NCBI GenBank assembly: GCA_024036415.1
Contig: JAMWET010001275.1
Location: forward strand, 145,001 to 209,000
Origin: Prochilodus magdalenae
Lineage: Eukaryota; Chordata; Actinopteri; Characiformes; Prochilodontidae
DNA: 64,000 bases
Direction of reading: 5' to 3'
Shown: positions 27,143-38,117 of the stretch, one piece after another
How positions within the stretch are numbered: the stretch's first letter is position 1
How the letters are laid out: each line of letters starts with the position of its first letter
Notes under the pieces: model-generated
Databases searched by the model: none
The model's input: the letters and a program-made list of their open reading frames with translations, nothing else
Told to the model about the DNA's origin: nothing
Translations under genes and position numbers: made by a program

Positions 27143-27316
27143 ATCATAAATATGGTATTTGGTTCTACATAGAACCGTCTCCAACAAAGTTTCATATAGA
27201 ACCCTCTACAGCACCTGAAGAACCTTTGACATGAAGAGCCTTTAAATCATGCAACGGGTTCTGTGAATCTTAATGGTTCTATATAAAACCATGTTCCTTA
27301 CTAAAGAACCCTTACA
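27143..27316. repeat. GGTTCTATATAGAACC-type MITE fragment
   Basis: Several copies of GGTTCTATATAGAACC-like words (GGTTCTACATAGAACC, TATAGAACCC, GGTTCTATATAAAACC, AAAGAACCCTT) lie in both orientations within 175 bp. Fish MITEs with such palindromic words are common; the exact family is uncertain. Confidence 0.55.
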
Positions 27317-27403
27317 GAACTATCTCTATAAGTGTGTAGATGATTCAGGCTGTATTCTCTGCAATGTTTAGTCTATTTAGTAAATGTAGCTTGCAGCTGT
27401 AGC

Positions 27404-27560
27404 TAATAATAATAACAACAATAACAACAACAACAATAACAACAACAACAACAACAACAACAATAATAATAATAATAATAATAATAATAACCACACTAAT
27501 AATAATAATAATAACCGCACTAATAATAGTAATAACAACAACAACAACAATAATAATAAC

Positions 27561-27595
<35 letters not shown>

Positions 27596-27601
27596 CCACA
27601 C

Positions 27602-27652
<51 letters not shown>

Positions 27653-27658
27653 CCACAC

Positions 27659-27705
<47 letters not shown>
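27404..27705. repeat. (AAT/AAC)n trinucleotide array
   Basis: About 300 bp of AAT with AAC interruptions, punctuated by three or four ACCCACACTAAT-type interruptions at irregular spacing. Open frames of poly-Ile or poly-Leu on the minus strand arise only from this array. Confidence 0.97.
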
Positions 27706-27886
27706 GCCAAAGTAACTAGAAAAGTGCATCTCTTACAGAAAATACAAAATGATTGCACAGCTATTGCTTATTGCAGAAGAGCCAAAAATTAATGGAAGGA
27801 TTGGGTATTAGAGAAAATTTCTATTACTATTACTAGGACTAGTAAGTGGCCAAAAAAATCTCTTGACAAAGAAAAATATATATCAA

Positions 27887-28055
27887 CAGCATAGGGCAGA
27901 TGCTCTTTTCCAGAGTGACTTGCACTTTACATTTACACAAGTAGGCGAAGAAAGGGTTAGGAGTCTTGCTGAAGGACTGGTATAGTGTAATGTAGTTACC
28001 CAGGTGGAAAATCGAACTCCAATCTACAACACTACACTATACCAACTCAACCAGA
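27887..28055 (-). repeat. Decayed tRNA-derived SINE
   Basis: Diverged copy of the family at 11537-11768 and 20006-20218. CAGATGCTCTTTTCCAGAGT, AGGAGTCTTGCTGAAGGACT and a worn B box (GGAAAATCGAACTCC on +) are still in order. Confidence 0.65.
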
Positions 28056-28564
28056 TAACAATAGTGCTGCACATCAGTCATAATAACATTCAAATAGAAA
28101 GATAACAGTGAACTATAACTTACTAAAATGGAATGAATAAAAGATGATCTCAGACTTTCCTGTGTCTCCACATTCTTCGATACTGGATATGACTTATTGC
28201 ATTTAACTTAATAGAGGCAGGCACACATCATAACACGTGCATGGATGATTCCATAAATTTGTCCTGCAGATGTTTTTGTTTTGTCAAAGCGAATTAATGT
28301 GAAGTTCACACTTTTCTGCATTGGTAAGTAGAGTATGTCCTAACAAGCACAAATACCAGCTCATAATAATTAGCCACTTAATTAAGCCTTTTTTTAACAC
28401 CTTACTATTTTTTACAAAGTTGAGGATATGAAGTGTTACCTTCAGTCTCTCACCTGTTCCTATAATTTACATCACAGTCCATGTGGAAAAGAAGGTCAAG
28501 CAGGTCATCTTCCCCTGTGCAAACCTTGTTCTCACACGAACAAACACCCTCAGCCTTCCACTCA

Positions 28565-28660
28565 CTCTAACGATATCAGCAGCAGAGGGTCCTTAATGAA
28601 TTAGTCTACTAACGAGGTTGGTTTCAATTAGCCCACAGTTAATTAATTCCCAGTTTCCCC
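28565..28660 (+). promoter_or_regulatory. Conserved upstream block, ora copy 1
   Basis: ACGATATCAGCAGCAGAG followed by homeodomain-type ATTA/CAATTAGCC and AGTTAATTA words. The same order of words occurs upstream of the second ora copy (37668-37757), although the surrounding intergenic DNA shows no similarity that I can see. The block ends about 270 bp before the start codon. TAAT-core sites are typical of olfactory-receptor promoters (Lhx2/Emx class), but factor binding here is only inference. Confidence 0.6.
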
Positions 28661-28776
28661 ATTGAGTGCAAGCTCAGCGTTGCATCTGACCTCTGGTGGT
28701 ATACCACCTAGTCACCCTCATTTGCGGAAGCCTTGTTCTTGGAACACTGTTTGATGGTTGGTGCATTTTGTCAAGA

Positions 28777-28797
28777 ATGGGCGGAGTCAAGCGTAGC
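28777..28797 (+). promoter_or_regulatory. Proximal conserved element, ora copy 1
   Basis: ATGGGCGGAGTCAAGCGTAG aligns with GTGGGTGGGATCAGGTGTAG at 37959 before the second ora copy, about 14 of 20 positions. The distance to the start codon is almost the same: 156 and 159 bp. Possible promoter or 5' UTR remnant. Confidence 0.45.
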
Positions 28798-28932
28798 TTT
28801 TAAAACAAGCCAGTGGTTTGATGTGTTGGTACACGTAAGTATGTACGCAAGGAGTTCTTATGGTGGGACCACAAGTACCTGTGCAACAGACAATCTGTGC
28901 AGATCAGCCAATTGTCAGGAGGGTTATCAAAT

Positions 28933-31900
28933 ATGGAGGTCAATGCAACAGCAGCCCCAGCTGCCAAGGGAGCATGGAGTCTACTGGCGTCAACACCACT
29001 GGTCTGCTACATCATACTAGTGCTGGTGGGCATTCTGGGCAATGGCATGGTCATCTGTGTGGTGGGGGAGAACATTCTACATGGGCAGAAGGGGGGCCGC
29101 AGCGCTGACATGATTCTGGTCAACATGGCCTTCTCCAACCTGTTGGTGTCCGTGGCAAGGAACTTATTGCTGGTCTTGACAGACTTTGGGATTGAGGTAT
29201 TAAGACATGGAAATGTGGAGAAATGGAGGATATAATGCAGGTGATCCAGTGACAGGATCTTTAGGGGAGCACGTATAGTTCTTCTATAGCATTGTTCCAT
29301 AGAAACATTTATGGCACCTTTATTTTTAAGGATGTACAATTAAGAATCTAATCACTGGTTGGGTTGGATAATGAAAGTCCAATGCAGGAAGCACCGTTAA
29401 TATACAGTACTGTTGTACAGTTTGGAACCACTTCATTGTTGATGAAAGCAGTGGTCCCAAGCTTTTGAACAGTAGTGTACCCTGTTATAAAATTCATTAA
29501 AGAACCGATTCTAACTTTTGCACAATAATGCACAGTATCCGTCAAAAGTCTGAGACTCCCAACTAAATGGTTTCTGGTTATTTAAAATTTTATAGGCTTA
29601 TACTGAACACTTCCAACTGATGAGATGTCTGAAACAACACATATCCTGATATGACCACATACACTCTTGATGCATCACTGTATTATATTTCTGCCATATC
29701 TCCACCTTTAATATGTGTTGTGCAAATTTAGTTTCTCTTTTTTATGCACAGTTTTAAAACTCTAGATACCCTTTCAATTTAGTGAATGTTCATGATGAAC
29801 AGACCAATGGAAAGCAATCAAAAATTAGTTAGATAAAATATTAACATCCATTGCTACTTGAGAAAGCTATTTTACCTCCAGGCTTGCACAGAGACTCTCA
29901 AGACACCCAGATACACAGTAAGGGATGCTCTTGATTGCATTATTGATCACCAATATAGAGTAAAATTCAAGTAAATATGGAATAGGACTCCTCACATGCT
30001 TATAATAATGCTGAGCATGCCTTAATCACAATTTTGTCCTTCTTCCCCTATGCAGACATTAAGGCTAGTGAGAAGTACCTTGTTGAAAACTTGTTATATT
30101 AACGTCCATTGCAAGTTCAGAAACCTGTTTTATTAATAGGTTTTATTAATAGGTTTATTAAGGTGACTGCATAATTCAATGAGTGCTAGGTTATAGTTTA
30201 CTGTCTTCACTTTTATTATAAAGTAAAGCAGCAAGCTAAATATAAGAAAGCTTCTATGAATAGCCGTGTCTAAACATTTGACTGGTACTATATATTTCAG
30301 GGTAGCGAACTTGACCTGTCGAATTTGGTCTTGCCCGTACACTGTCATACACCTCTTGGCTGTTAATCCTCTTGTCTCATTTACTTGTCCACTTTCTCTC
30401 TTCTTGTTGCGATGATAGATGTTACCCTCTAAGAGCTGGTGTCAGGTACTGATGGGCGTATGGGTGTGGCTACGCTGCGCAAACGTTTGGTCAACATTTT
30501 TTGTTAGTGCGTTCCATTTTCAGACCTTGAGGCGGGTGGCCCCTCCCATGGCTCGTTTAAACAGCCCCCGAGGGCCCCCTAGCTCCCTGCTGATTGGGTT
30601 TCTTCTACTCTGGGCCCTCAATCTCATCTATTCAATTCCTGCCTTTGTGTACTCTACTAAAGGAGGCAGCAACGCTACTGAGGTAAGGATGGAAAGCAAG
30701 TGTAGCACTGACGATGTATGATAGTCCTGACAATGAACTGAACCATAAAGAACATTTTATAAAAAAAATCACATTTTTTTTGTTTCTTTTAAGTAAAAGA
30801 ATTCGGTTCAGTCCCCATTCTATACAAGCGAAATGAATCTCGGATTTTAACGTTTGTGATGATCCAAGATCACATTTACAGGTTGCTTTGTTATACTACA
30901 GTAGTTTGGCTGTACATTCCTCTCGAGTGTTGTTCCTGCAGACATTGTGTTGTTATGGGTGCACACAGCACATGGATTGTTGCAGCTTTCTAAAGCAGGT
31001 GTCTGTTCTGTTCTGCACACTTTAACACAAACTGCTTTATAAATGTGCTATGACTCATTTCACTTGTACTGGACTCAATCAGAGCAGACATCATTTGCAT
31101 ATATCCATTCAAGTGTGTATATATATATATATATTATATATTATGATGATTCTTTGTGTTTTGGCCTGTCAAATTTTTAAAAATCATAAAGGTGAATCTA
31201 ATCTAATCAAATCTAATATATATATATACATATATCAGATCTGATTAGATTAGATTTATGATTTTTTATTTGACAGGCCAAAACACATAGAATCATCATA
31301 ACACTTACTGATGCCAAAAAAAAAAAAAGTACATGAGAAAAATAATCAAAAGGAATTAAAGCAAAACAAAATAACAACTTCTAATCTATTAAAGTAACAA
31401 TCCATCATTCTGTGCAAAATGGGGAGACCCTACGGTTTCGCCCTTCTGATTCGGCCTAAAGCCTGGCCAATAGACCTTCCCAAATATTACATCTTAAAAC
31501 TCTTACCTGCCCCAAAACCCCCACCACCCTCTCTGTTCCTCATTTCCAGATAAACCCAGGGCTCTCGGTTCTTAGCCAATAGGAATCAGTTGATGTCATG
31601 TTTAACCGCTCTAATCACCCTCGCTATATCCTTGTAGTTGTCCCAAAAGATGTTTGTTCAGAAGAGTCACAAGACCGTATCTACTGGGAATTATCTACAG
31701 GGACTAGTTGTTCTTACCATACTACATACTGTACGTACCCAGATACACAGAAAGGGACGCTCTCGTTTGCATTTTTGATCACCAATATAGAGCGCAATTC
31801 GAGTAAATTTGAAACAGGCCTCTAAACTCCTCTCAGCATGGATATCTAAACCACAATTCCTCAAAACCTGACAAACCCTGTTTTTCTATAACATAATTAC

Positions 31901-33016
31901 ATCACCTACCTACAAAACTGATTTAACGCACTGCATGATACAGGACCATCTGATTCTATCACAGGTCTGTTTCCAGGTATTATGCTTATATTCATGGGAT
32001 CATCATGCTTTGCTATATGCCTTATTCGAATCAGTTTTTGTTCTTCTTCTCCTATGCAGACATTAATGTTAGTGACCAGTACAACACGTCCATTGCTGGG
32101 CTGTCTGTGGGATTTCCCCTCAATGTACAGCGGCCTAGCCTTTGCCACCGCCTCCATGGTTATCCATGAGATTATCCCTATACTGCTCATGAGCGTCACC
32201 AACCTCGGCTCACTACTCACACTGTACGCACATGGAAGCAAGCATCACCCTGCACACAAGAGTCAGCACGCCCCTGTCATGCAGCGAGTGCCCGCAGAGA
32301 GACGTGCAGCCAAGGTCAGGATGAAGTGCTTTGAAACAGACAGGTCAAATGTTGGAAGCTCCACCTTTTGGAGTAGATATAGCTAAGTGTATGTCTGAGT
32401 GGATTGTAGCATGTTTCTGAAGGAATGAGTTTCTTAATGCTCAGGTATTGAAATGGGAAACCTTATACTGTTTCTAATAAGTTGTTTGCTCCTTTATTCC
32501 AAATTTCATTTTGGCTAAAAACACCCTGAAGGTTTCTAATTTAGTCCCATCGGAAAATAGAATACTGTAGTACACGTTACTGAACCACTGCATTCTCAGT
32601 GTGGGGTAATCAGTTGGTCATGTAAATGCCACTGCCCCCAAAACAAAGTATAATGATGACAGCTGGGAAAGTGAAACGTTGCTAGTTAAATTGCTCAAAA
32701 GTGAGGAAGCCAGGAGAATATATTAGGTGAAGCTTCATTTCTGTTACTTCTGTTACGTCTTTTTATCATATATATATTTTTTTATTCTCCATAGGTGATC
32801 CTCGCTCTCATCATCTTATTCATCACCTCCTGGGGTGCCAGTGTCGTCTCAGTGAACTACTTCAACTATAACCGGGGTCCATCATCTGCATACTTGTTGG
32901 TTGTGGCACGCTTTTCCAACAGTGCCTTTATTGCTTTGTCTCCTTTCATACTGGCTGTGGGACACCGGAGGCTCAGAGCAGTCATACAGTCCGTTATCAA
33001 ATGCAGATGCAGTTAA
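28933..33016 (+). CDS. ORA (V1R-like) olfactory receptor, tandem copy 1, four exons
   Basis: Seven-transmembrane receptor of the teleost ora/V1R group, expected in the plasma membrane of olfactory neurons. Exons 28933-29196, 30419-30682, 32060-32314, 32795-33016 are all in phase 0, giving 334 aa with intact frame. The start is taken at MEVNATA, matching MEVNRTD of copy 2; an upstream in-frame ATG at 28897 is not shared. Visible features: TM1 (LVLVGILGN), TM2 (NMAFSNLLVSVARN), C96 and C191 as the likely disulphide pair, the V1R-like TM3 stretch (LRCANVWSTFFVSAFHFQTL), a glycosylation sequon NAT in loop 2, and a TM7 with SPFILAVGHRRLR. As I recall, only ora3 and ora4 have introns among teleost ora genes, so it is probably one of these; I cannot choose. 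The acceptor of exon 2 (GATGATAG) is weak and the first codon is Met where copy 2 has Val. Confidence 0.85.
29900..30110 (+). pseudogene. Decayed copy of the ora intron-2/exon-3 junction inside intron 1
   Basis: CCCAGATACACAGTAAGGGA, ATTGATCACCAATATAGAG and CCCCTATGCAGACATTAAGG here match, in order, CCCAGATACACAGAAAGGGA, TTGATCACCAATATAGAGC and TCCTATGCAGACATTAATG at 31738-32070, the sequence leading into exon 3 of the same gene. The copied exon start reads TLRLVRST and then breaks, but AACGTCCATTGC still matches ACACGTCCATTGC of exon 3. So it is a partial, dead duplicate including a splice acceptor. Confidence 0.75.
31141..31302. repeat. Large inverted repeat (foldback element) in ora copy 1 intron 2
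   Basis: TTATGATGATTCTTTGTGTT and TTTGGCCTGTCAAATTTTTA on the left arm are answered, inverted, by AAATAAAAAATC-type and AGAATCATCATAAC words on the right arm. The arms are about 70 bp with few mismatches, around an AT-rich loop (TATATATATACATATATC). The structure would form a strong hairpin; it looks like a MITE or foldback element. Confidence 0.85.
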
Positions 33017-34824
33017 ACAATATCTTACTCCTTCTCATACATGGTGTCCTCATTATTTCTCTGCTGGGTTTGATCAAGTCTGAGCACATTTGCTCAATAG
33101 CTTTGGGCAAACTAACTTCAAAAGGTCAGCTGCATTACTGCATTCCTGAAATTTGTCCAACTGCAAATCTTTCAGGGAATCAATATCTATTTACAACAGA
33201 TACTGATGACATGACTTATATTAACAGGTTTCATTATTTTATTGAATTGACAAAGCAATTTGTTTACTTTTGATTAAGAAATAAATTTACTTGAAGTTAA
33301 AGTTAGACCTTTGGAAGTAAAAACTCCCCTGGACAGGAGCTAAAAGCCCCCTTTAGCTTGTTGGCTCAAAAATGTTATTTAGATTTTCAGTATATAACCT
33401 ATTACTCCAGTCAGTTAGGTGCTTCACTGGCAGGCTATCATTACTGTTGCATGTTGTGCTAGGGATGAGCTGATATGGGAGTTTTATAGTTCGGTAGAGT
33501 TCCATCTACACCTGATCTGTTCTACAGCGTAATAATAATTTATATTTACCAATAAACAGTAAATACTATTTCTTTGGCTGAAGTGCTATTCTTCTTCTTG
33601 TTGGCCTAATAATAGAGACAATAGAGACAATGAAGAAAAATCTCATGCAGGTTTTTCTAAAATAAACATTCATCATTTGTATGTTCTGTTTGCTGCCTGG
33701 ACGTTTCAGCACATCCATAAACAGGATAGTTAGCTAGTCCAATGTACAGGCTCTAAAACTAGAACGCCTGACCAAAAAATCGCTTATGACTTATCTGATT
33801 TTCTATGGCTTAATCTTATATACAGAACCTTTTTAGGGTTCTTCAGACTGTAACTGAGTTTCTCCTGCTGTCATGCTTTGCTTGAGAGGCACTCTGTGAT
33901 TATGTGCAATATATGTATATATACCTGAAAACTGAACAGTTCGATTCTAGACAGGTCCTTTTACAGCTACTCCAAAAACTACTTCAGTTCAATTTACAAT
34001 TACAAGCAGTTATGGAGCATTTCTATTGGCCTGTTCATTGGTGCTTTCAGAATTACATTACAAAATGCAAACTGACTAAATTAGACATATAAAGAAATAG
34101 TAGAAATTACAATATACAAGAGATCACTTACGTGCCAAATTACTCACGTGTTGGTTTGTAGACCTCAGAACTGTAGTGAACAATAAACAGGCAGGTTTCA
34201 GCAGTCTCTGTCCTGGAGATTAGTCCTGCTGTATGACTCTGACATCACTAAACTCCTGAAGAACCTAATTAGCTGGTTAGTGGGTTGATTACGATGCGGA
34301 GATCCAGGAACAGGAAATGTTGCGGGTAATGATCTTCACTACAGTGGAGTACACACAGCAAATTAATTAAAGAATGAAGGATTTAATGAATAACTGAAGG
34401 AAGCTAATTTAATAAGATGAAAAACAGTTCGTCTGAAGATGTTTAATATATTTTAATGTATATTTATAAGTACAGCCTCAGGTTTGTGCACTTATTACAT
34501 TGATTTTCATTTGTATCTTATTGCATGTGACCAGGGTTGGAAGAAGCACTGCAAATCCCTATTAATATTAAAGTACTGGTATGGTAGTAAACAAAATGAC
34601 TCAAGTAAGGGTGTAAATATTTCTAAATTGATATACCTACATCATTAGAAGTAATCTGTGCAAAACATACTTCACTACAAGTTAGTAAAGTTAAATAAAT
34701 CGCATAGTAATATTGTTTGCACACATACAGCCTTTGAAGCTTGCCCTAGCTACAAATTCATATTCTCTATAGACTATCAGACTCTATACAGTAAATACGT
34801 TAAAAAAAAAGTATATATATATAT

Positions 34825-35378
34825 GGGTTGGACAATGAAACTGAAACACCTGGTTTTAGACCACAATCATTTATTAGTATGGTGTAGGGCCTCCTTTTGT
34901 GGCCAATACAGCATCAGTTTGTCTTGGGAATGACATATACTGCGTCCTGCACAGTCTTCAGAGGGAGTTTAAGCCATTCTTCTTGCAGGATAGTGGCCAG
35001 GTCACTACGTGATGCTGGTGGAGGTTCGTCCTTCTTGGTGGTATGCTGACATTACCCTGGATACCGTGGCTCTTGATATATCCACAAAGACGTGCTGTCT
35101 TGGTCATACATATGCGCCAGCAAGACGTGCAACAACAATCTGTCCTCTTATTGTGAACTCTGGTAATGTCCAACAATACTGGGTTGTGTGCATTTGCAGT
35201 ATTTTGAGCAGAACTGTGCTCTCTTACCTTCTAACTGAACCTGCACACTCCTGCTCCTTTACTGGGTGCAATGTGCCATTAATGAAGACCTGGCCACCAG
35301 GCCTAGTCCCATTTAGTCCATGAGACCATCCCACACTAAAATGACAAGGTGCTTTCAGTTTCCATTGTTCCAACCCCT
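34825..35378 (-). repeat. Internally deleted Tc1-like transposon
   Basis: The left end GGGTTGGACAATGAAACTGA and right end TTTCCATTGTTCCAACCCC (+ strand) are inverted termini of a common fish Tc1-like element. The left part on the minus strand keeps the C-terminal end of the transposase (SRSDLATILQEEW-like with changes), and the right part keeps the N-terminal helix-turn-helix region. The middle, including all catalytic residues, is missing: the join is near GGTGGAGG/TTCGTCC at about 35027. About 550 bp, non-autonomous. Confidence 0.82.
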
Positions 35379-35406
35379 GTAATATATATATATATATTAT
35401 ATATAG

Positions 35407-35461
35407 AACAAGTACAAGGTCCACTTATGTGGATATTATATATATTATATGCTATATATAT

Positions 35462-35492
<31 letters not shown>

Positions 35493-35521
35493 CTCCACAT
35501 ACCGTGGACCTTTGTACTTTG
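35407..35521. repeat. Foldback around an (AT)n core
   Basis: ACAAGTACAAGGTCCACTTA (from 35408) and the inverted CCACATACCGTGGACCTTTG arm (from 35494) are about 27 bp each, flanking some 60 bp of TA repeat. Cruciform-forming AT-rich palindromes of this kind are often unstable. Confidence 0.75.
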
Positions 35522-35611
35522 TGCTATAATTTACAGACTGTATTCCAAATAAAAAAACCAATACGTATAAATCTCTGTATACTTTGTATAACCCACATCA
35601 CCTTTTTTCAA

Positions 35612-35800
35612 TGGGTCTGGTTCTCCACAGAACCACCACAGAGCAGCTATAATGTGGGTGGTGGATCATTCTCAACACTGCAGTAACACTGACATGGTGG
35701 TGGTGTGTTAGTGTGTGTTGTGCTGGTGTGAGTGGCTCAGACCCAGCAGTGCTGCTGGAGTGTTAAAAACCTCAGTGTCTCTGCTGGACTGAGAATTTAC
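35612..35800. repeat. Dispersed repeat with GTGGTGGATCATTCTCA core
   Basis: ACAGAACCACCACAGAGCAG, GGGTGGTGGATCATTCTCA and GCAGTGCTGCTGGAGTGTTA occur in order. A second, shorter copy is at 43830-43925 downstream of the second ora gene. I recall this as a widespread fish interspersed repeat but cannot name its class. Confidence 0.65.
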
Positions 35801-36009
35801 CAGGAACTTCTCCCCCGCTGTGATTTTCAATGAAAATATTAATTTAAAAAATGAATTGTGATTATGTGGTTTTGTAGGTTTATATCTGATGGTGTATCAA
35901 AAGAACTAAAATTGAACCCACCCATCACTGCTAGAAACCTGTCTGCTAGCTTACAGATGAAGGAACAAAGGTGGGCTTGGAAGTTAACCTGAAATCATTT
36001 TAATTAATC

Positions 36010-37160
36010 TTATAATTAATAATTAATAGTGACTGTAAACCTTACATTCACAGCCTTTAAAAATAATACAAAAACTAAAATATATATATTAATAAAAATA
36101 ATAATAATAATTCCCATGAAGATCATGTCTATCAATAAGAACATTAGTAATAGCATTTTAGCTATGGTGATATGTTCCTCTTCTAATTACACAAATTACA
36201 ATCAAAATATTACAGTTAAATGTGATGTACAGCGACAGGCTGCTCACTGGCTGCTCTGATGGGCACCCTTATTTTAATGGTTGAGATGTAAACAAAGTTA
36301 TTCAGATTGTTTTAATATGAAATGGTGCATTCATGAGAAACTGGTGGTGAAAGGATGCAGGGGTTGCAATATTTACAATGCAAATGTAAGTTCAAGTTGA
36401 AGGTCAACGTTTTTTATCAAATGCAAATAAAACAGGAATGATTGTACAATGAACGTCTTACTTAAATGCTTCTCCTCTGTCCTATTTTGATTGCTCACAT
36501 GCAATGTTGGTAATGGTAAAATTATATATTATATATATATATATATACACATACATACGCCATGAATGAGTTTTAAAAGTACATGTTAGCCTAAAGGATT
36601 AAGGATTGTATAATTTCCATGATTCCCAGGTAGACCATGTCGACTATTAAGATCATTAGCAATAATAGTAATGTATACAGCTCTATATACATTTTAGTTA
36701 CGGTGATATGTTCCTTTGGTAATCATACTATTTACATTCAAAATGATACAGTTAAATGTGATTTACTGCGACAGGCTTCTCACTGGCTGAGCTGACAGAC
36801 ACCAGATTGTTTTAATATGAAATGGTGCATTGAAGAGAAACTGCTGGTGAAAGGATGCAGGGGTTGCGATATTTTCAATGCAAATATATGGTCTAGTTGA
36901 AGGTCAGAGATTTATTGTCATACGAAATTAAACTAGGCACTTATCATTAAAGCACATTAACCACATATACTGTATGAAAATCACATTTTATTGCTTTATA
37001 AAATTCCCACTGTACCATCACGTCTATTCTGTTTGTTTATATGTAATGTCGGTAATGGTAAAATATAGAAAGATGAGCTTTCTCTGTGTGCTGTATACAA
37101 TATCATATATATGTACCTTCACACCATGAAAGAATCTAGGAATTTCATATTAGCCCGAAA
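36010..37160. repeat. Local duplication, two diverged units
   Basis: Unit 1 (about 36010-36600) and unit 2 (about 36600-37160) share, in order, GGTGATATGTTCCT, TACAGTTAAATGTGAT, GCGACAGGCT, TTTAATATGAAATGGTGCAT and GTGAAAGGATGCAGGGGTTG, and finally GTAATGGTAAAATATA. The offset between matching words is about 500-540 bp. No coding potential. Confidence 0.75.
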
Positions 37161-37667
37161 GCTCATGTCAAATTTTCCTAAAGCTATGTCTCAGACATCA
37201 GGCTATGCATTTGTGATAGTGTGATTCGATATCATTCTGTGTGGTAGCTTTTAGAGGTCTAGATTTCTGGTGAAATTCTGAAACATAGGTGAAATCCTTT
37301 TAAACATTTTAAAAAATGATCAGAGCAATGGTCATTTTCGACTCTACAACAGAAGACATATCGGATAGATCCTCCACTGCATCCACATTCTATATAATCC
37401 ATGAGAATCATTTTCTAATGATTAAACAGAAGAAGAGCTATATGGGAAAGTAAATGAGCATATGAATGTAGATAGTTACTATATTTGCAGTTATTTAATA
37501 CAACTGATAAACAACTTAATCATGCTTATCATTGGACTTAAGTGAATTAGGCGCATCCAGACTGTATAAACACCAAAACTGGTTCCAGTGGTGACGTAAA
37601 ATGTACAGAAATCCTTCAGCCTAGTCATCAAGAAATAAAAATCCCATCCCCACATCTTTCTCCCTCA

Positions 37668-37757
37668 GTGACGATATCAGCAGCAGAGTTCGTTGATTTA
37701 TTAGCTTGTTAACAAGGTGTGTTGCAATTAGCCTGAGTTAATTAGTCCCTCGTTCTC
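37668..37757 (+). promoter_or_regulatory. Conserved upstream block, ora copy 2
   Basis: ACGATATCAGCAGCAGAG, then TTATTAGCTTGTTAACAAGG and TTGCAATTAGCC and GAGTTAATTAG, collinear with 28565-28660 before copy 1. It ends about 360 bp before the start codon. Interpretation as for copy 1. Confidence 0.6.
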
Positions 37758-37958
37758 TGGTAGGATGCATGCTCAGCTCCTGGATCAAAAGGCACCCCTA
37801 CTTGTTGTGGAATCTCATTCATACACTGTACCCTAATTGAACCAAGGTAAGAGCTTGGGGACTTGATCATGAGCAGGTTGGGTCTGGTGACCTGTGTTAG
37901 TGTGGAAACCATGGATATAATACAATGCACTGCTTGGGATTGGTAATACTCACGCAAT

Positions 37959-37979
37959 GTGGGTGGGATCAGGTGTAGG
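37959..37979 (+). promoter_or_regulatory. Proximal conserved element, ora copy 2
   Basis: GTGGGTGGGATCAGGTGTAG, the counterpart of 28777-28797, 159 bp before the start codon. Confidence 0.45.
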
Positions 37980-38117
37980 TGGCAATATGAAGTTCTGAAC
38001 CAGACAATGCTGTTTCATCTGAGTCATCTGAGAAGACGAGCGTGTGGTAGCTGAAGATACAAGGACAGAGTTTGGTCTTGGGAGAAGAGCTATATTTAGT
38101 AGTGAAGTAATTTAGTA

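Larger units (their letters stand above)
26755..28560. other. Intergenic DNA between rapgef5 and the first ora gene
   Basis: No gene is recognisable. It holds a MITE-like block (27143-27316), a 300-bp trinucleotide array (27404-27705) and a decayed SINE (27887-28055). The remainder is AT-rich single-copy-looking sequence. Confidence 0.7.
33017..37660. other. Intergenic DNA between the two ora genes
   Basis: A poly(A) signal AATAAA for copy 1 lies at about 33280. No other gene is recognisable. The stretch contains a Tc1 deletion derivative (34825-35378), an AT-rich foldback (35407-35521), a GTGGTGGATCATTCTCA repeat (35612-35800) and a local duplication (36010-37160). Confidence 0.7.

Noticed and set aside
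27345..27758. Minus-strand frames of long poly-Ile/poly-Leu, resembling membrane segments
   Set aside because: They come entirely from the (AAT/AAC)n array at 27404-27705.
28897..28932. Upstream in-frame ATG for ora copy 1 adding MQISQLSGGLSN
   Set aside because: Not shared by copy 2, whose start aligns at MEVN; the later ATG gives the usual short N-terminus. Not excluded, only less likely.
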